Positions 1 through 8,118 of a stretch of DNA of 64,000 bases are shown one piece after another. Under the pieces are notes generated by a model, which saw only the letters and a program-made list of their open reading frames with translations, was not told the DNA's origin and ran no database searches. The DNA is from Lysobacter ciconiae (GTDB lineage: Bacteria > Pseudomonadota > Gammaproteobacteria > Xanthomonadales > Xanthomonadaceae), in NCBI RefSeq assembly GCF_015209725.1, contig NZ_CP063656.1:727001-791000 (forward strand). The letters run 5' to 3'. Every line of letters starts with the position of its first letter. Position 1 is the stretch's first letter. Position numbers and translations under genes: made by a program.

Positions 1-1287
1 CTGGGGCGGGAAGTCGGCATCCTGGTCGACCTGCCCGGCCCGAAAATCCGCATCGGCCATTTCGCCCAGGGCAAGGTCCAGCTGATTGCCGGCGAGCGGT
101 TCGACCTGGTCGCCCGCGAGGACGCCGCGCCGGGAACCGACCAGGAAGTGGGCGTCAGCTACCTTGGCCTGCCGGGCGATGTCGCCCCCGGCGACGTGCT
201 GCTGCTGGACGACGGCATGATGCAGTTGCGGGTGACTTCGGTCGACGGCCAGCGCATCGCCACCCAGGTGCTCAACGACGGCGAGCTCTCGGACCGTAAA
301 GGGCTGAACAAGCAGGGCGGCGGACTGTCACTGGGCGCGCTCACCGAGCACGACGCGGAGCTGATCAAGATCGCCGCGCAGATGGACGCGGACTTCATCG
401 CGGTCTCGTTCTGCCGCACCGCCGAGGACATGCACCAGGCCCGTCGGCTTGCCCGCGCCGCCGGCAGCGATGCCTACCTGGTGGCCAAGATCGAGCGCGC
501 CGAAGCAATCGAGAACCTGGGCGACATCATCGATGCCAGCGACGTGGTGATGGTGGCCCGCGGCGACCTGGGCGTGGAGATCGGCGATGCCGAACTGCCC
601 GGTTTGCAGAAGAAGATCATCCGCGAGTCGCTGGCCCGGCACCGGGTGGTGATCACCGCCACCCAGATGCTGCAGTCGATGGTGGAAAGTCCCATCCCGA
701 CGCGGGCCGAGGTGCTGGATGTCGCCAACGCCGTCATCGATGGCACCGATGCGGTGATGCTGTCGGCGGAGTCCGCGGCGGGCCGCTATCCAGTGCGCGC
801 GGTCGAAGCGCTGGCGCGGATCTGCCTGGGCGCGGAGCGCCAGTTCGACCACGACACCGACTTCGAGGCCGCGCCGCGCAACCTGCAGCGCGCCGACCAG
901 GCCATCGCGATGGCGGCGATGTTCGTCTCCGAGCACATCGGGGTGCGCGCCATTGTCGCGATCACCGAATCCGGGGGCACCGCGGGGTTCCTGTCCCGGT
1001 TCCGCTCGCCGGTACCGATCTTCGGCCTCTCGCGGCACCCGGGCACCCGCCGCAAGATGGCCCTGATGCGCGGCGTGATCCCGATGGAATTCGACAGCCG
1101 CGGCATGGACACCCGCGACGCCGTCCGCAACGGCGTGCACCGGCTGTTCGACGCGGACCAGCTGGCCGTCGGCGAGCGGGTCATCTTCACCAGCGGCGAC
1201 CACATGGAACATGAGGGCGCGACCAACACCTTGCGTCTGGTGCTGGTGGGCGATGCCGGCAGTTCCGAGGGCCTGGGTGACCTGTAG
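1..1287 (+). CDS. pyk: Pyruvate kinase, 5' end missing
   Basis: Catalyses the last step of glycolysis, phosphoenolpyruvate plus ADP to pyruvate plus ATP, in the cytoplasm. The frame is open from base 1, so the gene enters the window already started; 428 residues are present and roughly the first 70 are missing. Visible family motifs are VDLPGPKIRIG near the start (barrel domain), VAKIERAEAIENL, the active-site stretch VARGDLGVEIG, and ITATQMLQSM. The C-terminal allosteric-type domain is present. The stop is TAG at 1285-1287. The next gene, a class I aldolase 90 bp downstream on the same strand, is also glycolytic. Identity is secure; only the exact N-terminus cannot be given. Confidence 0.96.
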   Translation: MGREVGILVDLPGPKIRIGHFAQGKVQLIAGERFDLVAREDAAPGTDQEVGVSYLGLPGDVAPGDVLLLDDGMMQLRVTSVDGQRIATQVLNDGELSDRKGLNKQGGGLSLGALTEHDAELIKIAAQMDADFIAVSFCRTAEDMHQARRLARAAGSDAYLVAKIERAEAIENLGDIIDASDVVMVARGDLGVEIGDAELPGLQKKIIRESLARHRVVITATQMLQSMVESPIPTRAEVLDVANAVIDGTDAVMLSAESAAGRYPVRAVEALARICLGAERQFDHDTDFEAAPRNLQRADQAIAMAAMFVSEHIGVRAIVAITESGGTAGFLSRFRSPVPIFGLSRHPGTRRKMALMRGVIPMEFDSRGMDTRDAVRNGVHRLFDADQLAVGERVIFTSGDHMEHEGATNTLRLVLVGDAGSSEGLGDL

Positions 1288-1337
1288 GAGGCACCTAAGC
1301 CACTGTTTCGCAATGGCCTTTGCAGGCGGGCGTGGCC

Positions 1338-1343
1338 TATACT
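1338..1343 (+). promoter_or_regulatory. Possible -10 element before the aldolase gene
   Basis: TATACT at 1338-1343, about 35 bp before the aldolase ATG, resembles a sigma-70 -10 box. No convincing -35 hexamer sits 16-18 bp upstream, so this is a weak call. The aldolase could instead be co-transcribed with pyk, since no terminator is seen between them. Confidence 0.3.
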
Positions 1344-1377
1344 AACGGGCTAACCCCGTCACTTCTGCAGGAATTCC

Positions 1378-2382
1378 ATGAGCATCGAACAGCTTGCCGA
1401 CATCGCCCAGGCAATGGTCGCCCCGGGCAAGGGCATCATCGCGATTGACGAGTCCACCGGCACCATCCAGAAGCGTTTCGACGGCGTCGGTGTCGAGTGC
1501 ACCGAGGAAAACCGCCGCGCCTACCGCGAGATGCTGCTGACCACGCCGAACCTGGGCCAGCACATCTCCGGCGCGATCCTGTTCGACGAGACCCTGCGCC
1601 AGTCCACCAGGGACGGCGTGCCGTTCGCCAAGGTGATGATGGACAACGGCATCATCCCCGGCATCAAGGTCGACAAGGGCACCCACGCCCTGGCCGGCTT
1701 CCCGGGCGAGGTGGTGACCGAGGGGCTGGACGGCCTGCGCGCCCGCCTGGAGGAGTACTACAAGCTGGGGGCCCGCTTCGCCAAGTGGCGCGCGGTGATC
1801 AACATCAGCGACGACATCCCGTCGGGCACCTGCATCGAGGCCAACTCCCACGCGCTGGCGCGCTATGCCGCGCTGTGCCAGGAGCAGGGCCTGGTGCCGA
1901 TGGTGGAGCCGGAAGTGATCATGGACGGCAACCACGACATCGACACCTGCTACGACGTCACCGAGGTCACCCTGCGCTCGCTGTTCGGCTCGCTGTACGA
2001 GCACAACGTGATGCTGGAAGGCACCATCCTGAAGGCCTCGATGGTCCTGCCGGGTTCGACCTGCAGCGATACCGCGTCGGTCGAGGAAGTGGCCGCCGAG
2101 ACCCTGCGCTGCCTGAAGTCCACCGTGCCGGCGACGCTGCCGGGCATCGTGTTCCTGTCCGGCGGCCAGTCCGACGAGGACGCCACCGCGCACCTCAACG
2201 CGATGAACCTCGCCGGCCCGAACCCGTGGCCGCTGTCGTTCTCCTACGGCCGCGCCATGCAGTCCGCGGCGCTGGCGATCTGGGCCAAGGACATCAGTGG
2301 CAACATCGGCAAGGCGCAGGAGATGGTGTTCGAGCGCGCCCGCGCCAACGGTCTGGCCGCGCTGGGCGAGTGGAAAGCCTGA
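1378..2382 (+). CDS. fda: Class I fructose-bisphosphate aldolase
   Basis: Cleaves fructose 1,6-bisphosphate to dihydroxyacetone phosphate and glyceraldehyde 3-phosphate through a Schiff base, as class I enzymes do. The protein is 334 residues, close to the animal/plant-type class I length. Visible motifs are APGKGIIAIDEST near the N-terminus, KWRAVINI, VPMVEPEV (central barrel strand) and GTILKASMVLPG, where Lys219 is the expected Schiff-base lysine; SGGQSDEDAT and LSFSYGRAMQ complete the fold. The ATG at 1378 is preceded by CAGGA 6-7 nt upstream. It follows pyk on the same strand, a glycolytic pairing seen in xanthomonads. A strong hairpin terminator follows. Confidence 0.96.
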   Translation: MSIEQLADIAQAMVAPGKGIIAIDESTGTIQKRFDGVGVECTEENRRAYREMLLTTPNLGQHISGAILFDETLRQSTRDGVPFAKVMMDNGIIPGIKVDKGTHALAGFPGEVVTEGLDGLRARLEEYYKLGARFAKWRAVINISDDIPSGTCIEANSHALARYAALCQEQGLVPMVEPEVIMDGNHDIDTCYDVTEVTLRSLFGSLYEHNVMLEGTILKASMVLPGSTCSDTASVEEVAAETLRCLKSTVPATLPGIVFLSGGQSDEDATAHLNAMNLAGPNPWPLSFSYGRAMQSAALAIWAKDISGNIGKAQEMVFERARANGLAALGEWKA

Positions 2383-2430
2383 TCTGACGGTCCAGCACGC
2401 GGTGGCCGAGGGTCGCCAACGCTGAGTCGA

Positions 2431-2461
2431 CAACGCCGGCATCTGCCGGCGTTGTTGTTTC
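2431..2461 (+). terminator. Intrinsic terminator after the aldolase gene
   Basis: A perfect 11-bp inverted repeat, CAACGCCGGCA (2431-2441) with TGCCGGCGTTG (2444-2454), is followed by TTGTTT. It lies 48 bp after the aldolase stop and just before the convergent cysteine synthase gene, whose own transcript could also use the hairpin although it has no matching T-tract on that side. Confidence 0.75.
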
Positions 2462-2496
2462 CATCGCCACGGAGAGCGATCAGCAGGAGGGCGGGC

Positions 2497-3456
2497 TCAC
2501 GGCAGGCCGGCCGCCAGCCACTCGTCATCGGAGCCTTCGTTGATGTCCTCCATCAGGAAGGTGCTCAGGTAGCGCTCGCCGGTGTCGGGCAGCATCGCCA
2601 GGATCACCGCGCCTTCCTCGGCCCTGCGCCCGACGTCCAGCGCCGCGGCGACGGTGGCGCCGGCGGAAATGCCGACGAACACGCCTTCTTCCTGCGCCAA
2701 CCGGCGCGCCGTGTCGCGGCCCACGACGTCGTCCACCGGCAGGATCTCGTCGGCGATGTGCTGGTTCAGTACCTCGGGCAGGAAGTCGGGCGTCCAGCCC
2801 TGGATCTTGTGCGGCTGCCACGGATCACCGGCCATCATCGAGGCGCCGGCCGGCTCGCAGGCGACGATGCGGACCTCCGGGCGGGCGCACTTGAGCACCT
2901 CGCCGACACCGGTCAGGGTGCCGCCGGTGCCCCAGCCGCTGACAAACGCGTCCAGCCGTCGACCGGCGAAGTCCTGCAGGATCTCGGCGGCGGTCGTCTG
3001 GCGGTGCCAGGCGGGATTGGCGGGGTTGGCGAACTGGCTGGCGAGGAACCAGCCGCGCTCCTTGGCCAGTTCTGCGGCCTTGCGCACCATGCCGGTGCCG
3101 CGCTCGGCGGCCGGGGTCAGGATGACCTTGGCGCCGTAGGCCCGCATCAGCTTGCGCCGTTCCACCGAGAAGGTTTCCGTCATCACGGCGACGAACTTGT
3201 AGCCACGCGCCGCGCAGACCATCGCCAGGGCGACGCCGGTATTGCCCGAGGTGGCCTCGACCACCGTATCGCCGGGTTTGATCAGACCGCGCGTCTCCGC
3301 GTCGCGGATGATCGCCAGCGCCAGGCGGTCCTTCACGGAACCGCCCGGATTGAAGGACTCGATCTTGGCGTAGAGTTCGATGCCCGCAGGCGCGAGCCGG
3401 TGCAGGCGTACGATCGGCGTACGGCCGATGGTGTCGAGGATGCTGTCGTGGATCAT
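2497..3456 (-). CDS. cysK: Cysteine synthase (O-acetylserine sulfhydrylase), PLP-dependent
   Basis: Makes L-cysteine from O-acetyl-L-serine and sulfide. The protein is 319 residues, usual for the family. Lys42 in PGGSVKDR is the PLP lysine; TSGNTG at residues 69-74 is the substrate-binding loop; GWGTGGTLTG binds the PLP phosphate; KIQGWTPDFLPEVLN matches the CysK-type segment better than the CysM one. I chose the ATG at 3456, not the longer open frame to 3735, because GGAAGG lies 8 nt upstream and the family N-terminus (ILDTIGRTPIVRL) begins right after it. It is divergent from the RND operon, with 255 bp between the starts. CysK versus CysM is less sure than the family. Confidence 0.92.
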   Translation of the reverse strand: MIHDSILDTIGRTPIVRLHRLAPAGIELYAKIESFNPGGSVKDRLALAIIRDAETRGLIKPGDTVVEATSGNTGVALAMVCAARGYKFVAVMTETFSVERRKLMRAYGAKVILTPAAERGTGMVRKAAELAKERGWFLASQFANPANPAWHRQTTAAEILQDFAGRRLDAFVSGWGTGGTLTGVGEVLKCARPEVRIVACEPAGASMMAGDPWQPHKIQGWTPDFLPEVLNQHIADEILPVDDVVGRDTARRLAQEEGVFVGISAGATVAAALDVGRRAEEGAVILAMLPDTGERYLSTFLMEDINEGSDDEWLAAGLP

Positions 3457-3635
3457 CGGCGTTACCTTCCGCGGAGCATTGCTCCGGTTCCCTGTGACTG
3501 ACGCCCCAGTGTGCGCCAGGCCACGCGAAAGTCCCCGTGAACGGATGAAACGCTGCATTGCAGGGCTTTGCCTGTTCGGCTGCTTGGCCGGGCGGTGGTC
3601 AACCAATGGCCCACGCGCGCGTTGACCGGGCTCAC

Positions 3636-3651
3636 TAGACTTGTCGGTCTG
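3636..3651. promoter_or_regulatory. Possible TetR-family operator before the RND operon
   Basis: TAGACT-TGTC-GGTCTG is a near-palindrome (TAGAC / GTCTG halves, 4-nt centre) between the divergent cysteine synthase and RND genes, 61 bp before the adaptor ATG. It resembles the TAGACC-N4-GGTCTA layout of NemR-type TetR operators. A TTGACC hexamer lies at 3622-3627 but no clear -10. No regulator gene is adjacent, so this stays tentative. Confidence 0.3.
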
Positions 3652-3711
3652 CCTGCGCGTGGCCGCCGCAGCCTCCCCCTTACCCCACTTTTGATCCAAC
3701 AACGAGACAGC

Positions 3712-4881
3712 ATGCGAATTCCCATCGGACCCCACGTGATCTGCGCGCTCCTGCTTGCCCTGGCGCTGGCGTCCTGCGGGAAGGAGGCGGCGCGCCCGAG
3801 CGGCGTCTCGGCGGTGCCGGTGACCACCCAGCAGGTGCGCATGCAGCAGTGGAACGATACCGTGCAGGCGCTGGGGACGGTGAAGGCGCGCGAGTCAGTG
3901 ACGATCACCGCCAAGGTCACCGAAACCGTCCGCGATGTCCATTTCGACAGTGGCGACCTGGTCCAGGCTGGCGCACCGCTGGTCACCCTGAGCGGCAACC
4001 AGCAGCAATCCGCGCTCGCCGAGGCGCAGGCCAGTGCCGCCGAGGCGGACCAGCTGTACCGCCGCATGGCCAAGCTGGGCGAGCAGCAACTGGTGGCCCG
4101 CGCGACCCTGGAGACCCAGCGTGCCGTCCGCGACGCCGCGATGGCACGGGTCGACCAGATCCGCGCCCAGCTGTCGGACCGCCAGATACGTGCGCCGTTC
4201 GCCGGCGTGCTTGGGCTGCGCCAGGTCAGTCCCGGTGCGCTGGTCACCCCCGGTACCGCGATCGCCACCCTGGACGACACCCAGCGGGTCTACGTCGACT
4301 TCCCGGTGCCCGAGCCGGCATTGGCACACTTGGAGGCCGGGCAGGTCCTGCACGCGACCAGCGCGTCGTGGCCGGGCGAGACCTTCGACGGCGTGGTCCA
4401 GCTCGTGGACTCGCGGGTGGACCCGTCCACCCGTGCGGTGACAGTGCGCGGCGAGTTCCCCAATGACAGCCGCATGCTGCGTCCGGGCATGCTGATGCAG
4501 GTGACGCTGGTGCGCCCGCAACGCCAGGCGCTGCTGGTTCCGGAGATCGCGGTCGTCCAGCTGGGCAACACGTCCTTTGTGTATCGCGTCCGCGCCGACA
4601 GCACCGTCGAACGCGCCGACGTGCTGGTCGGCAACCGCCGCCAGGGCATGGCCGAGGTGGTCAGCGGCCTGGAGCCCGGCGACGAGGTGGTGGTCGACGG
4701 CACCGGCAAACTGCGCGTTGGCGCCAAGGTCGAGGTGACGGCAACCGGCGAGGTCCCGGTGCCGGCGCAGGATGCCCCCGTCGTCGAGGAAGCTCCCGGA
4801 GCGGCCGAAATCGAAGGCTCCACCATCGGGCCCATCGGTGGTGACCGCGCCGGCTCCGCCACGGCGGTGGAAGGCAAATGA
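3712..4881 (+). CDS. RND efflux periplasmic adaptor subunit, lipoprotein
   Basis: Membrane-fusion protein of an RND pump, linking the inner-membrane transporter to an outer-membrane channel. The 389-residue product starts with a hydrophobic leader ending in the lipobox LASC (Cys about residue 19), so it is predicted to be lipid-anchored in the inner membrane. A lipoyl/barrel-sandwich region (VTITAKVTETVRDV...GDLV), a helical hairpin rich in A/Q/E (about residues 90-140) and beta-barrel and membrane-proximal domains follow in order; RAPFAGVLGLRQVSPGALV is the typical second lipoyl half. The acidic, Ala/Pro-rich tail after about residue 345 is longer than usual. The ATG at 3712 was chosen over an upstream in-frame ATG because the signal peptide begins there. 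The stop overlaps the pump start by 4 nt. Confidence 0.92.
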   Translation: MRIPIGPHVICALLLALALASCGKEAARPSGVSAVPVTTQQVRMQQWNDTVQALGTVKARESVTITAKVTETVRDVHFDSGDLVQAGAPLVTLSGNQQQSALAEAQASAAEADQLYRRMAKLGEQQLVARATLETQRAVRDAAMARVDQIRAQLSDRQIRAPFAGVLGLRQVSPGALVTPGTAIATLDDTQRVYVDFPVPEPALAHLEAGQVLHATSASWPGETFDGVVQLVDSRVDPSTRAVTVRGEFPNDSRMLRPGMLMQVTLVRPQRQALLVPEIAVVQLGNTSFVYRVRADSTVERADVLVGNRRQGMAEVVSGLEPGDEVVVDGTGKLRVGAKVEVTATGEVPVPAQDAPVVEEAPGAAEIEGSTIGPIGGDRAGSATAVEGK

Positions 4882-7800
4882 GCATCTCCGATCTGGCCAT
4901 TCGCCGGCCGGTGTTTGCCACGGTGATGAGCCTGCTGTTGATGGTGATCGGGGTGATGACGTTCTCGCGCCTCACCCTTCGCGAGCTGCCGGCGATCGAT
5001 CCGCCGATCGTCTCGGTCAACGTGAACTATCCCGGCGCCTCGGCGGCGGTGGTGGAGACGCGGATCACCCAGGCGCTGGAAGACGCCCTGTCGGGCATCG
5101 AGGGCGTGGAGACGATCCAGTCGCGCAGCGTCAACGGGCGCTCCTCGGTCACCCTGGAGTTCACCTTGGAGCGCGACATCGAGGCGGCCGCCAACGACGT
5201 GCGCGACGCGATCAGCAGCGTCGCCAGCCGACTGCCCGACGAGGCCGACGCGCCCCAGGTGCGCAAGGCCGACAGCGATTCGGACACGCTGATCTGGCTC
5301 AACATGAGCTCCACCACGATGGACGCGCTGCAGCTGTCGGACTACGCGGAGCGCTACATCGTCGACCGGCTGTCGAGTTTGGACGGCGTCTCCCAGGTCC
5401 AGATCGGCGGGCGCCAGCGCTATGCGATGCGGATCTGGCTGGACAGCTCGGCGATGGCCGCGCGCGGCATCACCGCCACCGACATCGAAGCGGCGCTGCG
5501 GGCCGAGAACGTCGAGCTGCCGGCGGGCCGGATCGAGTCGGAAACCCGCGACTTCACCCTGCGCGTGGCGCGCCAGTACGAGAAGCCTTCCGACTTTGCC
5601 GAGATTCCGATCCGCGAGGGCAGCGACGGCTACGTGGTGCGCATCGGCGATGTCGCCCAAGTCGAGCTGGCCTCGGCCGAGCGCCGCGCCTATTACAAGA
5701 GCAACGGCCAGCCCAACGTCGGCCTGGGCGTGGTCAAGACCTCGACCGCCAACGCGCTGGACGTGACCCGCGCGGCGCGCGCGGAAGCCATCGAGATCCA
5801 GAAAACCCTGCCCGAAGGCACCGACATCTTCGTCGCCTACGACTCCACGGTGTTCATCGACGAGTCGATCCGGCGCGTCTACCACACGCTGCTGGAGGCG
5901 ATGGCGCTGGTCCTGCTGGTGATCTGGCTGTTCCTGGGCAGTTTCCGCGCCGCGCTGATCCCGGCGGTCACGGTGCCCGTGTGCCTGATCGCGGCCTTCA
6001 TCCCGCTGTACCTGTTCGGGTACTCGATCAACCTGCTGACCCTGCTGGCGCTGGTGCTCTCGATCGGGCTGGTGGTGGACGATGCGATCGTTGTGCTGGA
6101 GAACATCCAGCGCCGCGCCGACCTCGGTGAGCCGCCGCTGGTCGCGGCGGTGCGCGGGACCAAGCAGGTGGCCTTCGCGGTGATCGCAACCACGACCGTG
6201 CTGGTCGCGGTGTTCCTGCCGGTGGGCTTCATGGAAGGCAATACCGGCCGGCTGTTCCGCGAGTTGTCGGTGGCCCTGGCCGGCGCGGTGGCGCTGTCGG
6301 CGTTCGTCGCCCTGACGCTGACCCCGATGATGTCCTCCAAGCTGGTGCGTGCGCGCAGCGACGAGCGTTCCAACCCGATCCACCGCTGGAGCAACCGCCA
6401 GCTGACCCGCCTCAGCGGGGCCTACCAGGGCTGGCTGGGCCGCCACGTTGGCAAGCGCTGGCTGGTCGGAGGCCTGATGCTCGGTGCGCTGGCGCTGAGC
6501 TATGGCCTGATCAAGCTGGTGCCGTCGGAGCTGGCGCCGGCCGAGGACCGCGGCTCGTTCTTCGTCTCGATCATGGGCCCGGAGGGCGCGGGCTTTGACT
6601 ACACCGTCGGCCAGCTGGAGCAGGTCGAGGCGGTGGTCGCTGCGCACACCGGTGAGGACAAGGCGATCCGCCGCTACAACAGCCGCGCGCCCGGTGGCTG
6701 GGGTGCGACCGAGGAGATGCACACCGCCAACGTGATCGTGTTCCTGCAGGACTGGGACCAGCGCGACATGAGCACGGCCGAGGTGGCCGATTCGCTGCGC
6801 GCCGACCTGGGCAAGCTGACCGGCGTGCAGGCACAGCCGCGCGTGGGCGGCGGCCTGGTCGGCAGCCGCGGCCAGCCGATCCAGCTCGTCCTGGGCGGCC
6901 CGGAGTACGCCGAGATCGCGCAGTGGCGCGACGTGATGATGGAGAAGATGGAGGCCAACCCCGGCCTGTTCTCGGTGGATTCGGACTACAAGGAAACCCG
7001 CCCGCAGATGCGCGTGGAGATCGACCGCAAGCGCGCGTCCGACCTGGGCGTCAGCGTGTCGGCCATCGGCCATGCGCTGGAGACGATGATGGGGAGTCGC
7101 CGCGTGACCACCTTCGTCCAGGACGGCGAGGAGTACGACGTGCTGGTCCAGGCCGGACGCGATGGTCGCGCTTCGCCTGCCGACCTGTCGGCGATCGAGG
7201 TGCGCGGCAAGGACGGCGCGCTGGTGCCGCTGTCCAACTTGGTGACCCTGTCCGAACTGGCCGAGGCGGGCAGCCTGAACCGCTTCGACCGCATGCGGGC
7301 GATCACCATCACCGCCGGTCTGGCGCCGGGCTACACGATGGGCGAGGCGCTGGAGTTCCTCAACCAGACGGTGGCGACCACGCTGCCGGACTATGCGCAG
7401 GTTGCCTGGAAGGGCGAATCGCGGGAGTACCAGAAGGCCGGCGGCGCGGTGCTGCTGACCTTCGCGCTGGCGCTGCTGGTGGTGTTCCTGGTGCTGGCCG
7501 CGCAGTTCGAGAGCTTCATCCATCCCTTCGTGATCATGCTGACGGTGCCCCTGGCGGTGCTGGGCGCGCTGGTCGGCCTGGCAGTAACGGGCGGCACGCT
7601 CAATCTGTTCAGCCAGATCGGCATCGTCATGCTGGTCGGACTGGCGGCGAAGAACGGCATCCTGATCGTCGAGTTCGCCAACCAGCTACGCGACTCGGGG
7701 CGGACCATCACCGAGGCGATCATCGAGTCGGCCGGCGTGCGCCTGCGGCCCATCCTGATGACCTCCATCGCCACGGCCGTCGGCGCGTTGCCGCTGGTGC

Positions 7801-8003
7801 TGGCCGGCGGGCCCGGCTCGGCCAGCCGGGCGACCATCGGCGTGGTGATCATGTTTGGCGTGTCGCTGTCCACGCTGCTGTCGCTGTTCGTGGTGCCGGC
7901 GTTCTACGTCGTGCTGGCGCCGTTCACGCGCTCGCCGCATGCGGTGTCCAACGAGCTGGATGCGCTGGCGGCGAAGACGCCCGAAGTCGGCGGCCACGCC
8001 TGA
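4878..8003 (+). CDS. RND multidrug efflux pump, inner-membrane permease (HAE1 family)
   Basis: Proton-driven exporter that captures hydrophobic or amphiphilic substrates from the periplasm. At 1041 residues it has the standard AcrB/MexB/MdtB size. It opens with the family N-terminus (SDLAIRRPVFATVMSLLLMV), has two large periplasmic loops and twelve expected membrane segments; the proton-relay aspartates are Asp401-Asp402 in GLVVDDAIVVLENI (TM4). The C-terminal half has GIVMLVGLAAKNGILIVEF and RLRPILMTSIATAVG. ATG overlaps the adaptor stop (ATGA), so translation is coupled. No outer-membrane factor gene follows, so the system probably borrows a TolC-like channel encoded elsewhere. Substrate cannot be told from sequence. 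Confidence 0.94.
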   Translation: MSISDLAIRRPVFATVMSLLLMVIGVMTFSRLTLRELPAIDPPIVSVNVNYPGASAAVVETRITQALEDALSGIEGVETIQSRSVNGRSSVTLEFTLERDIEAAANDVRDAISSVASRLPDEADAPQVRKADSDSDTLIWLNMSSTTMDALQLSDYAERYIVDRLSSLDGVSQVQIGGRQRYAMRIWLDSSAMAARGITATDIEAALRAENVELPAGRIESETRDFTLRVARQYEKPSDFAEIPIREGSDGYVVRIGDVAQVELASAERRAYYKSNGQPNVGLGVVKTSTANALDVTRAARAEAIEIQKTLPEGTDIFVAYDSTVFIDESIRRVYHTLLEAMALVLLVIWLFLGSFRAALIPAVTVPVCLIAAFIPLYLFGYSINLLTLLALVLSIGLVVDDAIVVLENIQRRADLGEPPLVAAVRGTKQVAFAVIATTTVLVAVFLPVGFMEGNTGRLFRELSVALAGAVALSAFVALTLTPMMSSKLVRARSDERSNPIHRWSNRQLTRLSGAYQGWLGRHVGKRWLVGGLMLGALALSYGLIKLVPSELAPAEDRGSFFVSIMGPEGAGFDYTVGQLEQVEAVVAAHTGEDKAIRRYNSRAPGGWGATEEMHTANVIVFLQDWDQRDMSTAEVADSLRADLGKLTGVQAQPRVGGGLVGSRGQPIQLVLGGPEYAEIAQWRDVMMEKMEANPGLFSVDSDYKETRPQMRVEIDRKRASDLGVSVSAIGHALETMMGSRRVTTFVQDGEEYDVLVQAGRDGRASPADLSAIEVRGKDGALVPLSNLVTLSELAEAGSLNRFDRMRAITITAGLAPGYTMGEALEFLNQTVATTLPDYAQVAWKGESREYQKAGGAVLLTFALALLVVFLVLAAQFESFIHPFVIMLTVPLAVLGALVGLAVTGGTLNLFSQIGIVMLVGLAAKNGILIVEFANQLRDSGRTITEAIIESAGVRLRPILMTSIATAVGALPLVLAGGPGSASRATIGVVIMFGVSLSTLLSLFVVPAFYVVLAPFTRSPHAVSNELDALAAKTPEVGGHA

Positions 8004-8010
8004 CGCGCAG

Positions 8011-8037
8011 CAACCCCGGTCGATGGGACCGGGGTTT
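8011..8037 (+). terminator. Likely terminator after the RND operon
   Basis: AACCCCGGTC (8012-8021), a 5-nt loop, and GACCGGGGTT (8027-8036) form a perfect 10-bp stem eight bases after the pump stop. Only a short T-run (TTTATC) follows, so termination may be partial. Confidence 0.6.
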
Positions 8038-8118
8038 ATCGCGACGGCGGAATACGGTTAAGGTTCCACTCTTGTCGCCGACCACAGGCGGCTGACCAAG
8101 GCCCGGGGGATACCGCAC

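Noticed and set aside
4290..7523. A 1077-codon open frame on the minus strand opposite the RND pump
   Set aside because: It mirrors the pump gene's codon pattern in GC-rich DNA, is full of His/Arg/Gln/Gly repeats and resembles no family. It is an antisense shadow.
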